From Ilyonectria destructans (taxonomy: Eukaryota > Ascomycota > Sordariomycetes > Hypocreales > Nectriaceae): a stretch of 16,955 nucleotides of DNA. Positions 6,730 to 15,765 of the stretch are shown here, piece after piece; within the stretch, counting starts at the first letter, position 1; each line of letters begins with the position of its first letter. The position numbers and the translations under genes were made by a program. The notes beneath the pieces were generated by a model. The model ran no database searches. It was not told the origin of the DNA and saw nothing but the letters and a program-made list of their open reading frames with translations. The stretch covers positions 1-16,955 of the forward strand of contig JAHEWK010000066.1 of assembly GCA_020740775.1 (NCBI GenBank), given 5' to 3'.

Positions 6730-8412
6730 ATGTCGGATGGCAAAGACTCAAACTTGGCAGGAAATCTCTCCGGAGTAACCAGGCTTGAATCCTCTGAAGA
6801 ATGGATCAACTGGAACGAGGAGATCCGAGACATACTAGCCCTGTCTGGTTATGACGACCTTCTAGGAAGAAAACGACACCCTCCGGTGCAAGGCAATCTC
6901 TCGGAGGTCGACTTCGAAGAAAAGCTAGATGCTTGGCACCAGAGACAGGCACGGGCATGTGGAGCCGTCCGATATCGACTAGGCTTCCGCCCAAAACAGG
7001 AGGTTCAAGGCCTCAACAACCTAGCAGCTATTCTGGAAACACTGGAACGCCATTTCAAACCGAAGGGCAGTAGTGTATTCCACGACCTCCAGCAAAAGTT
7101 TGACCGGCTTGCCCTAGACAACTGCGAAAGTGTGTCAGACTTTTCTCGACAGCTGCGGAAGGCCCGAGACCAAATTCTCCAATTAGACGAAACAAGTCAG
7201 ATCGGAGAACCTCAACTACTAGAAAAGTTCCTCAACGGACTTGGACCGAAGTACACGGTGTTTCACACTGCCTTTCTCCAAGGCCACAGTGTCCTACCCG
7301 AACGAAACCTCGAGGGTGTCATCATCAGGGCAGCCACCACCATTGAAGAAGCCACGAGAGCTGCCGAGCAAGAGGAGCATAGCCAACGGATGCAACAACA
7401 AGACCAAGATCAAGAAGCAATTAAGCACGCCGCTATGGTCGCTGCGATAAAGGAACAAAACCTCACGACTTGCAACCACTGCAAGAGGTCTGGCCATACC
7501 TTAGACGCCTGCTGGTCACTTCATCCAGAGCTTAAGAAACGCCTGAATATGAAGCGATACAAGAGAAAGCATCATCTGGATGAATCAAGAGCCAAAATCC
7601 GGACCAGAAACGCAAATCAAGACGAAGTTGCGAATGCTCTTGCTCTCCCTACCGAACCCGTCATACAGCTCATGGCATATCATGGCCAAGGATTGAGTGA
7701 TCTACTTGAGCAAGTACATGTGCTGGACAGCGGAGCCTCGATGCATACCTTTTGCAAAAGGGAAAACTTTAGAACCCTTCACCCCTGGAGCGGGGGACAG
7801 ACAGTCGGAATCGGCGAAACAAAGATCACTCCTCAGGGACAGGGAAACTACATCCTACGGCTTAAAAGACCTGATGGTCTGCGACACCTGGCACTCGAAA
7901 ACTCAGTATATTCCCCAAAAGGACATGTCAACCTCGTCTCGATATCCGCCTTAACAAAGAAAGGAGCAAAAATCTCTTTCGACGGCAACCAGGCTAGGGT
8001 GACACTCAACCAGCGAGTGATCCTAACAGCAACGGCCCGATCAGGGATATATATCGTGGACCAACCAGACGAAATGATCAACGCTGCCTTGGCGTCACTT
8101 GCCATTAGCGACCCCCGAACTTCAGATATGGCACGAAAGACTTGGACATCTAAGCGAGAACGGAATCAAGGCCCTGAAGGGAATGGCGCACGGTATTCGT
8201 CCGATTCTACGCGGAGAAAATTGCGAACCTTGCATAATTGGAAAACAGAAGGAGCGACCACACCGAAAGTCAATCCGGAAAGGGACGTATCCGCTAGAAT
8301 GCATCCACGCCGATATTGCAGGACCATTTCCAGAGACGGCATACGACGGCTCGCGATATTGGGCTGTCTTCATCGACGACTTCACCCGCATGGGCTGGGC
8401 ATACGCCATTAA
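6730..8412 (+). CDS. gag-pr: Copia Gag and protease reading frame
   Basis: Begins at ATG 6730 after a 468-base leader. It encodes a Gag with an EWINWNEEI motif near residue 25 (usual copia Gag start region), a helical middle, and a CCHC zinc knuckle C248-x2-C251-x4-H256-x4-C261 for RNA packaging. The aspartic protease follows with LDSGASMH (catalytic Asp 333). The pre-integrase segment follows in this frame to about residue 460 (SLAISDP). Beyond about 8115 the frame no longer encodes recognisable protein; the integrase continues in the +1 frame. So the last 100 or so codons of this open frame are out-of-frame read-through. The break may be an indel or a programmed +1 shift. Confidence 0.9.
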   Translation: MSDGKDSNLAGNLSGVTRLESSEEWINWNEEIRDILALSGYDDLLGRKRHPPVQGNLSEVDFEEKLDAWHQRQARACGAVRYRLGFRPKQEVQGLNNLAAILETLERHFKPKGSSVFHDLQQKFDRLALDNCESVSDFSRQLRKARDQILQLDETSQIGEPQLLEKFLNGLGPKYTVFHTAFLQGHSVLPERNLEGVIIRAATTIEEATRAAEQEEHSQRMQQQDQDQEAIKHAAMVAAIKEQNLTTCNHCKRSGHTLDACWSLHPELKKRLNMKRYKRKHHLDESRAKIRTRNANQDEVANALALPTEPVIQLMAYHGQGLSDLLEQVHVLDSGASMHTFCKRENFRTLHPWSGGQTVGIGETKITPQGQGNYILRLKRPDGLRHLALENSVYSPKGHVNLVSISALTKKGAKISFDGNQARVTLNQRVILTATARSGIYIVDQPDEMINAALASLAISDPRTSDMARKTWTSKRERNQGPEGNGARYSSDSTRRKLRTLHNWKTEGATTPKVNPERDVSARMHPRRYCRTISRDGIRRLAILGCLHRRLHPHGLGIRH

Positions 8413-9685
8413 GGAAAAGTCCGAGTTCACAAAGTGTTTCAAGCATCTCCTCGATACATACGAGAGACCGGAACGTCGATGCCATTACCTCCACGTCGAC
8501 CAGGGTGGCGAAAACCGCAGTGACCAGCTATGCACCTTCTGCGATAACAAGGGCATCACAATTTATTATACAGCGACCGACCAGCATGAACAGAATGGGA
8601 TTGCTGAGGCGTTCAACCGGTTACTTCAAGAAAAAGTCACACCTACGCTCGAACGGTCAAACTTGCCACGAAAACTTTGGCCCTATATTCTCTACGCAGC
8701 GGTGTATGTCCGGAACAGAAGCCCAAGCAAGGCCTTGAACAAGACACCCTATGAAGCGTGGTTTGGAGACAAGCCAGACCTCTCTCATCTTCGGGTCATT
8801 GGCGCAAAAGGATGGGCATTGTTACCGTCAGTCAAGAGACAAAAACTGCGTGCAAAGACAATTCAATGCCGACTACTTGGGTATCAAGGCTCAACGAACT
8901 ACATTGTCGTGGACAACAACGGTCGAGTCTTTATTGCCAACAATGTCATCTTCAACGAATCCAGCTTTCACAAGGACCCAGTAAAACCTACTGGGTCAAA
9001 GAGAGAGAGGAGCCAAGATTCTCAGGAACTTACGTTGTACCCCGAGTCAGAGCTCTCATCAAAGAAAGCAGCCTCGCTACGACACGATACCACCCCACAA
9101 GATGAGGAGATAATATCGGAAAACGAAGCGGACACGATTTATGTACGAACACTAGAGCGTGAACAAAGCTTGACCGAGATACCGCGTCGGGACCAAGAAC
9201 TCCGGGCCTCACAAAGATCGACCAAGGCAAAACTTCCCTCGAGGTATCTGCTCCTAGGAACCAATACTCTCACTAACCTCGTGTGCGCCCACATCAATCT
9301 TGCGGCTTCCTTGGAAGACGAGGTGGAGCCTCGAACGATAAAGGAAGCCCGAGATTCCCTTCAGTGGGAGAACTGGTTCAAGGGAATGACTGCCGAGATG
9401 GACTCCATTAAGGAGAACGGAGTCTACACCTTGGCAAAGCTGCCACCGAACCGGAAGGCACTGAGGGGCAAGTGGGTGTTCAAACTCAAGAGGGGAGCCA
9501 ATGGAGAAATCCTGCGGTTCAAAGCACGCTACGTGGTCCGAGGCTTCGAGCAACAAGAAGGAATCGACTACAACGAGACGTTTGCCTCAGTCGTCAAACC
9601 TATGACCTACAAGGCAATCTTTGCTATAGCCGCAGCGCTTGACCTCGAGCTCGAACAAATGGATGTCAAAACTGCCTTTCTCTAA
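8078..9685 (+). pseudogene. pol: Copia integrase and N-terminal part of reverse transcriptase, ended by an in-frame TAA
   Basis: This frame opens after a TGA at 8075-8077 and has no ATG near its start, so it depends on the upstream frame. Counting residues from TTG at 8099, it holds the HHCC zinc domain (WHERLGH, CEPC at 42-45) and the integrase triad D72 (HADIAGPF), D134 (HVDQGGEN) and E170 (NGIAEAFN). D and E are 35 residues apart (D,D35E). After a variable Ser/Glu-rich linker the RT begins (GKWVFKLK, FKARYVVRGFEQQ, NETFASVVK) and reaches the first catalytic Asp in QMDVKTAFL at 9662-9664. It then stops at TAA 9683-9685. The next codons (GNIDEDLYV) continue RT in the same frame, so this is a point nonsense lesion within the RT fold. 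Confidence 0.92.
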
Positions 9686-10856
9686 GGGAATATCGACGAA
9701 GATCTCTACGTTGGGCAGCCAGAGGGCTTCGATGACGGAACCGGAAGAGTCTGGAAACTGCGAAAAGCTTTATACGGGTTGAAGCAATCCCCTAGGATAT
9801 GGTACCAGACTCTCTCTTTATTCCTCCAAGAGCAGGGATTCCAGCCTCTCGTTTCCGACATGGGTGTCTTCGTTAAAGGCCAAACCTACATTGCCGTTTA
9901 CGTGGACGACCTGCTCATCGCAGGACCATCAAAAGGGGACATCGAGATGATCAAACAAGGCCTCAACCAGCGGTTCAGCATGACAGACCTGGGGCCTTGC
10001 CATTTCTACCTAGGGATGTCCATTACTCGGAACCGCAGACAGCGAAGACTGAGCCTCTCGCAAAAGGGGTACATTGAGAAAGTCCTGAAGGAATTCGGAC
10101 TATGGGACTCCAAACCAACTGCGACCCCAGTAGCAACGGCAAAACTTGAACCAGCCCTTGACGATGACGAAACCAACTCAGATCGCAAGCACTGGTACGC
10201 CAAAGCAATCGGATGCCTGATGTACGCAATGCTGGGGACCAGACCAGACATTGCATTCGGCGTCTCCCTATGCAGCCGCTATCTCGCAAAGCCTACTAAG
10301 GCCCACGAAGCCGCAGTGAAGCGCATAATGAGGTACTTACGAGGAACATGCGACTTCAAGCTCGAGTTCCGAGGAGAGCTTCACCCGTTGACGGGCTACA
10401 CGGACTCGGACTGGGCTGGAGACACTGAGACTCGAAGGTCCACTGCGGGATACATCTTCAACGTTGGCAGCGGTGCGATAAGCTGGGCCGCAAAGCGACA
10501 ACAATCAGTGGCGCTGTCTACCTGCGAAGCTGAATACATGGGGCAGACACAGGCAACCAAGGAAGCCATCTGGTTGCGAACCTTGCTACAAGAACTACTG
10601 GGAGGCCTAAGCGCCACAGACCAAATCGCTGCCACAATTATCTACGGAGACAACCAAGAACCCCCAATACCACTCCCGCACAAAGCACATTGCGATTCAG
10701 GAGCACTTTGTGCGAGAAAAGACGGCCAGCGGAGAAGTTGAGATGGACTATATCCCGACCGACAAACAAGTGGCTGATGGACTCACAAAAGCACTTCCCA
10801 AGGATCGTTTTAAGTTGTTCCGGAAGGCTCTGGGAGTTGTCGGACCGGACGAGTAA
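9686..10856 (+). pseudogene. pol: Copia reverse transcriptase core and RNase H, with a frame change inside RNase H
   Basis: Continues in the same frame after the TAA: GNIDEDLYVGQPEGF, ALYGLKQSPR, the YVDD active site at 9899-9910, DLGPCHFYLG, and RNase H with TDSDWAGD (about 10400), STCEAEYM and IYGDNQ (about 10640-10657). From about 10659 the conserved C-terminal RNase H residues (NPQYHSRTKHIAIQEHF, DYIPTDKQVADGLTKAL) are in a different frame, ending at TAA 10854-10856, while the original frame runs out at 10741. Residues expected between GDNQ and NPQ in this family are missing, so a small non-triplet deletion is likely. Confidence 0.92.
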
Positions 10857-11550
10857 AGCTATTCGGGCCAAAAAGGGGATCCACGCTACGAAGCTGGGCG
10901 ATTTCTGGAACACATTCAACACATGTTACTCCTAGCCCACTGCGCGAGGATCCAGTGGGAGTCTACTACCCGATTATCACATACAATGGCAGCTCGTCCA
11001 ACTCACTCCAACTACCGCTAGAAGGTCAGTAAGTGACCCGGCCGCACCGGTTGCAATTCCCGACCGGACTAGAAATCTCAACAATCCGGCAAAAGACGAA
11101 CTCGAAGGCTCGGGGGCTGTATTCAGCGGACCGAAGCCGGGAAGGAAAGCTGCTTGGGTTGCAAGTCCCGAACTGGACCATGGAACCTTGGTACTGCGAG
11201 CAGCCGCAGATTGCCAACGAGCACCAAGGACCTGAGGCTGCTAACACGGCCTGGCGCGCTGCTAACACGGCGTAATGGATCCGGCAAAAGACGACTCGAA
11301 GGCTCGGGGGCTGTATTCAGCGGACCGAAGCCGGGAAGTATTAGAAGCGCATATAGCGCTCATTAAGGACGATACAGAGGTGGGCTGCAGTGGGAGCCTT
11401 GTCACGAGACAATATTCCCCACGCGCCCAGGACTGTATCGAGCCTTGGCGGGTCCAGCAACACTCTTTCCTCTTTCACCCACGAAGGTGTTTTAAGGTTT
11501 TAATGAGGTTGCTGAGATCTTAGATAGTCTAGGTACTCACCGTCTTGCTC
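10857..11550 (+). repeat. Copia 3' non-coding region with a 60-bp direct duplication
   Basis: About 0.7 kb between the pol stop and the purine run. Segments 11084-11144 and 11279-11338 are nearly identical, differing by one inserted A. They start ATCCGGCAAAAGACGA and end GAAGCCGGGAAG, 195 bp apart. A smaller repeat, GCTGCTAACACGGC, occurs twice at about 11237-11275. The open frames here are short and unconserved. Many fungal copia elements have no such long 3' region, so this may be element-specific regulatory sequence or an internal duplication. Confidence 0.85.
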
Positions 11551-11559
11551 GAGTGGGAG
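11551..11559 (+). promoter_or_regulatory. Polypurine tract
   Basis: GAGTGGGAG immediately abuts the TGTTGG start of the 3' LTR. This is the expected place for the RNase H-resistant plus-strand primer. It is short and has one T. Confidence 0.7.
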
Positions 11560-11722
11560 TGTTGGAGATCACAAGTGTGAGGCGACCAAGTCGGTGGCAA
11601 AGGTGCGGAAGAAGGTGGAAGAAGGTGGAACATTCCACAGAGAGCGTGCCTGTACATAAATAGTAGTTCTCCTACTGCACATGTAGAGAGAAGGAAGTAA
11701 TCTGTATCTTCTCATTTCAACA
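11560..11722 (+). repeat. 3' LTR of the copia element (163 bp)
   Basis: Identical by eye to 6099-6261, with TGTTG..CAACA ends. It is followed at 11723 directly by coding sequence of a PIF1-like helicase, and the next five bases (AAGAA) do not match the left flank (CTTCC). Confidence 0.95.
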
Positions 11723-12373
11723 AAGAACGTCGGCCCCGGCGCGGCTGCTGCGCCTGATGACAAGGCGGGCAACCTTGCGAAGCAGATCCCCATATGCATT
11801 GGCTCCCGTCTGATGCTGACGTCCAACCTTTGGCAGCCAGTTGGCCTCTGCAACGGCGCTCGCGGCACAGTTTACGATATCGGCTGGGCACCTGGGGCCG
11901 ACCCCATCCAAGACCCTCCCTGTGTTATCATGATGGAGTTTGACAAATACAGCGGACCAGTATTCCTGACCACCGCTGATGGCAGGAAGATTGTGCCGAT
12001 TCTCCCAGTGGAGAGGGACTTCCTCATCGAAGCCACTCTCTGCGCTAGCACCCAGTTTCCCCTGATCGTATGCTACGCAATTACCGTGCACAAGTCACAA
12101 AGCATCACCGAATACATGGTAGTTACAGATCTGTCCTGCCGGGACTTTCAGACTGGTTTAAGCTACGTGGCTGTCTCTCGTGTGAAAACGCTCGAGGGTC
12201 TGATGTTGGATGCACCATTTGATCGTAATCACCTGGTCTACGGGTCTCCCCCGGATGGCATGAAGATGAAGATGAGGGATCAGGAGCTTAGGAAACGACA
12301 GGTGCTCACACAGAATCCGTACATGTCACATAATACCAAGAATGGCCATGGCAATGGATCAGTACGTAGATAA
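11723..12373 (+). pseudogene. PIF1-like / Helitron-type DNA helicase, C-terminal fragment
   Basis: An open frame with no start of its own begins at the LTR boundary (KNVGPGAAAAPDDKAG) and runs about 216 residues to TAA 12371-12373. It carries the C-terminal superfamily 1B landmarks of PIF1-like helicases: IGSRLMLTSNLWQPVGLCNG, then YAITVHKSQS (motif V-like; the usual last residue is G) and YVAVSRVKTLEGL (motif VI), plus DFQTGL between them. The Walker A/B half is absent because the copia LTR sits where it should be. In filamentous fungi such proteins are often Helitron-encoded; Rep/HUH sequence is not in the window, so a host PIF1 paralogue remains possible. The fragment cannot act as a helicase alone. 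Confidence 0.85.
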
Positions 12374-13187
12374 TGCAGTAGTAGTACTAGCTTCCCGGCC
12401 CGCGGACACACAGCGTTCGGCTGAGGCTACCCCATGCACCCCACCGCCGTTCCAATGTGCATGGGGTGACGTAGTATTTTAGAAGCAACAATAAGGTTTT
12501 CTTAAAACCGGATCTGAGGGGTCCGGGCCTTTGAGACCGAGCCGCAGTTTCATCAATTGATAGATGTGATATATGCTTCTGACGTATCTGACAAGATGTA
12601 TGTAGGTTTTAATATTATGATTTATAGCTTATTAGCTAATTAGGACTTCTATTGTCACGAGCCCTGATTGTGTGAGGCATCTGATTGGGTGTGTGTATAT
12701 TCTGAGTTGCATATGATCTCCGCTCTGAGTCCCTGTACATCCTGATACTGAAACCAGCTAGAAGGATATAGCTATAGCAGTTACACGCCATATACACGCC
12801 CAGTTACCCAAATACACATCGTGACATCTATTCCCGGCTAATTTAAATAGGTGTTGGACTGACCCTCGGGTGCCGGACTAGAGGCCCGGATAAGAACAAT
12901 TCCTGATACATCAATATCATGTCTTAGTGTTAGATTGTGGCTGTGTAATTGTAACGGTCTCAAGGTAGTGTATTGCAACTAGCTAGGCCACTCTACAAAG
13001 TATACCAAACTTAAGGAAAGAAGAAGAAGAGAAAGAGAGTAGAGGAGGTCCATCCATAAATATACTCGTCATGGTGGCTTAAAGGTAAAAAGTGGGCCAC
13101 GAAAGGCCGAGGGTTCCCGAGGCGGCGGCGGCGAGGCCACCTACGGGCACAGCCCGTTACAGTTTGTTGCACTCGCTAGTGGAGTAC
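12374..13187. other. Non-coding region with a perfect hairpin at 12430-12466
   Basis: A 10-bp perfect stem (CCCCATGCAC / GTGCATGGGG) with a 17-base loop lies just after the helicase fragment. Its downstream flank (ATGGGGTGAC, then TATTTTAGA and TTAAAA blocks) resembles the core of the element at 1653-1959 near 1762-1820. The rest is AT-leaning, with a small purine run at about 13013-13050 and a GC-rich patch (GGCGGCGGCGGCGAGG) near 13120. No gene recognised. Confidence 0.5.
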
Positions 13188-13336
13188 GTTATTATTAAGT
13201 CTGTAATAAAAATATATATTAAGCATTATTATATAATTAAAATATAGAAATATAATGTATCTTTAAATAAGAATTAAATACTTATTATATAGCTTATAAT
13301 TTTTAATAGAAACTGTTATATTCTGTAGAAGTAAAT
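13188..13336. other. Very AT-rich block
   Basis: About 150 bp of almost only A and T (TAATAAAAATATATATTAAG-like sequence), sharply bounded by GC-rich sequence on both sides. Fits decayed repeat sequence, for example RIP-mutated DNA. No gene. Confidence 0.7.
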
Positions 13337-14079
13337 GCGCGGAAGGGTGGGCCGTGACCTATTTCAATAGGATGTCCGTTTATGGCGGCCGGATCATTGT
13401 ACGCGGCGCAGCCCCTGCGGCTTACTGTGGGGAACGTCCCAGATCTGCGGCATGACCAAAGATGCGATCCGAGCTTTTCCAACAAGTCTTGCTTGAGTCA
13501 GGTTTTAGGTTTACTTTCATTCTGCTGAATGTCACATGATATCACAATGCAGTCTGTCGAATCATACGGCTAACACTATTACACCACAAAGCTAAAACAT
13601 ACCTGGATCGATTGACCGAAATGACAAGACATGCGGAGTACAGGCTTAATCATCGTCAATATTGATCTCTAATTTCGAACCTTTGGAACCCCGATAACCA
13701 ATGCCTCATTTTGCCTAGCTGGGCGCAAAGCCCACGCTGATTGTTATCCACACGGTGGTCGTCGTCCATAGGCTATGACACAAACAACCAAGGTCCATGT
13801 GGTAGTGTAGTGGCTGAAGTGGCACACAGTAGCGCGTGCGCGTCGGGTTGAGTTGAACTACGCCCTTTAGGAGGGCGTCGACGTCGAGACCAACGACGTC
13901 GTGGTCAATGCGGAGATGAATCTTTCAAGGTTTAAGCCATTTTCACATGCAGTTCCCCGCTAGAGTACCACGTGACCCTTCCTTGCTTTCATGAGATCTG
14001 GTGGGCAGGTCTTCCAGTCCCGCCACGACCACTCCAAACCGCTTCGATGCTGTTGTCGAAGACCGGGTACGGGCTGAAC
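13337..14079. other. Upstream region of the CFEM receptor gene; nothing certain
   Basis: No convincing coding sequence. A short hairpin (ACGCCCT-TTAGG-AGGGCGT) lies at about 13860-13878, followed by ACGTCG-rich sequence. The stretch nearest 14080 should hold the promoter and 5' UTR. Short in-frame upstream codons (ATG at 14047) extend the receptor reading frame, but a start there would put 11 residues ahead of the signal peptide. Confidence 0.4.
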
Positions 14080-15619
14080 ATGCAGCTGCTCATCTTTGTT
14101 GTTGTTGTCGCAGCACTATCACGACCATGTCGCGGTCGCGAGTCGGCGTCTGATATTGCTGCAAGGCTTCCGACTTGCGCGGTGAGTGCCATCTGCCATC
14201 CATTTCCCACCTACCGACACATGTGGACTGTTTTGTTGGCTGACCAAACGACGGCTTCACTCTAGGTCCCTTGTTTCTACCGAGCCGTTTCGAGTTCGAC
14301 CAGCGCGATCACCGACGTACAGTACATGTGCTCCAGCCATGAGGTCCAACAGGAAGCCAGCAAATGCATCGAGAGTTCATGCACGTTCTCGGATGCCCTT
14401 TGTACGCCCTGCCAGCCATCCTCCTTTCTGTCCTTTTCTTCGGCAGCTCAGTTAATATTTTCACCTTGCAGTCACTAAGAATGCCACCGAGACAGCATGT
14501 AATGCCCCCGTCCGAGACAGATCGAATCGATACAATGCGACACTCATTCCTTTGGGCGTGATTGCTCTCGCCATCACAATCTCACGCCTGCTGTTCAAGC
14601 AGTTCTTTAGTCGCGCCCAAGCCCTCAGCTCGGATGACTGGGCAATCATGGGAACATTGGGTGTCTCCGTGTCAAGCTTGGTGATTGGCTTTGAAGGACT
14701 GACAGCGTATGGATTAGGAAAAGATATCTGGACACTGACGACTGCTGAAATCACCCAATTCGCTCTTTACTTTTATGTCATGGCGATCCTTTACACTCTA
14801 GCGATGTCTCTCGTCAAGCTCAGCTTGTCTTTATTCTATCAGACCATCTTTTCTGGCAACATCAGTCCATACATTCTCTGGGGAACGGTCACGTTCAATT
14901 TGCTCTACGGCATTGCCTTTGTCCTTGCGGCTATATTCCAATGCTCGCCAGTCGACTACTACTGGAAACAATACCTGGACGGATCCGAAGGCCAATGCGT
15001 CGATATCAATGCCCTCGTGTGGCTGAATGCTGCGATTGGTGTTGCTGTCGATCTCTGGATGATTGCCTTGCCTCTAAGCCAGGTCATTCACCTCAGGCTG
15101 CATTGGAAACAGAAGATTGGAGTCATCATTATGTTTTTGCTTGGAACATTGTAAGTTTACTTACATCCTAGATCAAGCTTTAAAATATTACTGACAGTTA
15201 GACTTCTAGCGTTACTGTGGTTTCCATCATCCGTTTACAATCGCTCATTCTCTTTGCGAAGTCAAGCAATCCGACTTGGGACTACTGGAACGTGGCATTT
15301 TGGTCTGTTATTGAGATTCACGTCGGCATGATATGCACCTGCCTACCTACTCTTCGCTTGATCTTATGTCGCTTGTTTACTAGAACCTTCGGGGCAGCGG
15401 ACTCGGTCGAGTATAAACGCCAGACCGGCAACCAAGATACAAACATGCATTGGAACAAGGCCGAAAGAGGAAGTCGACTGGCACAGTTTGGAATAAATCA
15501 CAAGTGCCCTTTTCCAGAACAGAGTAAGTTCATCTGTTGAGAGAAGCCTTTGGCGTCCGCAGGACTAAATTTCAGTGGATCTAGGTTCAGTAAGGTCCCC
15601 AGCACAGGGTCACCGATAG
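14080..15619 (+). CDS. CFEM-domain PTH11-like seven-helix receptor
   Basis: Model exons: 14080-14181, 14266-14401, 14472-15150, 15210-15523, 15576-15619; introns of 84, 70, 59 and 52 bp, all GT..AG with branch-like motifs; 424 residues. The start at 14080 gives a clean signal peptide (MQLLIFVVVVAALSRPCRG); an in-frame ATG at 14047 is less likely. A CFEM region follows (residues 30-92) with Cys 33, 37, 56, 68, 73 and 89 and Asp 51 (TDVQYMC). Two of the usual eight Cys are absent. The SAT4/rhodopsin domain then spans about 100-360: ISRLLF, SSDDWAIMG, YGLGKDIW, LVKLSLSLFYQTIF, CVDINALVWLNAAIGVAVD, SNPTWDYWNVAFWSVIE, CLPTLRLIL. By family it is a cell-surface sensor related to Magnaporthe Pth11, acting through G-protein signalling; the ligand is unknown. 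Without the last splice the frame stops at 15540. Confidence 0.9.
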
Positions 15620-15765
15620 CTTCCTGTTGGCAAGCATTATTACTTCGGTCGACAGACTTAACCACGGCTGTGAACCTCCGAATCGACACTCCCCACAGCC
15701 ATTCACCACAAAGGAGTTAGCTGAATTTGAGCACAAGCAAGCCTGCTTGTATTATCCCCGTTCTG

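Larger units (their letters stand above)
6099..11722 (+). mobile_element. Ty1/copia LTR retrotransposon, full length (5624 bp), coding region broken
   Basis: Bounded by two 163-bp direct repeats with TGTTG..CAACA ends that I read as identical. Internal order is primer-binding site, leader with tandem repeats, Gag with zinc knuckle, protease, integrase, reverse transcriptase and RNase H, then a 0.7-kb 3' region and a purine run. Integrase before RT places it in Ty1/copia (Pseudoviridae-type) rather than gypsy. Identical LTRs suggest recent integration (known logic: LTRs match at insertion). The 5-bp flanks are CTTCC on the left and AAGAA on the right, so no target-site duplication is seen. Coding lesions: frame change near 8078-8115, TAA at 9683-9685, frame change near 10651-10659. 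Confidence 0.95.

Noticed and set aside
11033..11523. Overlapping 70-82 codon frames in the copia 3' region
   Set aside because: No similarity to a known third copia gene product; the repeated residues come from the 60-bp DNA duplication.
15498..15689. 63-codon minus-strand frame as continuation of the MFS transporter
   Set aside because: It lacks the conserved MFS loop after helix 2 and is antisense to the CFEM receptor 3' end.
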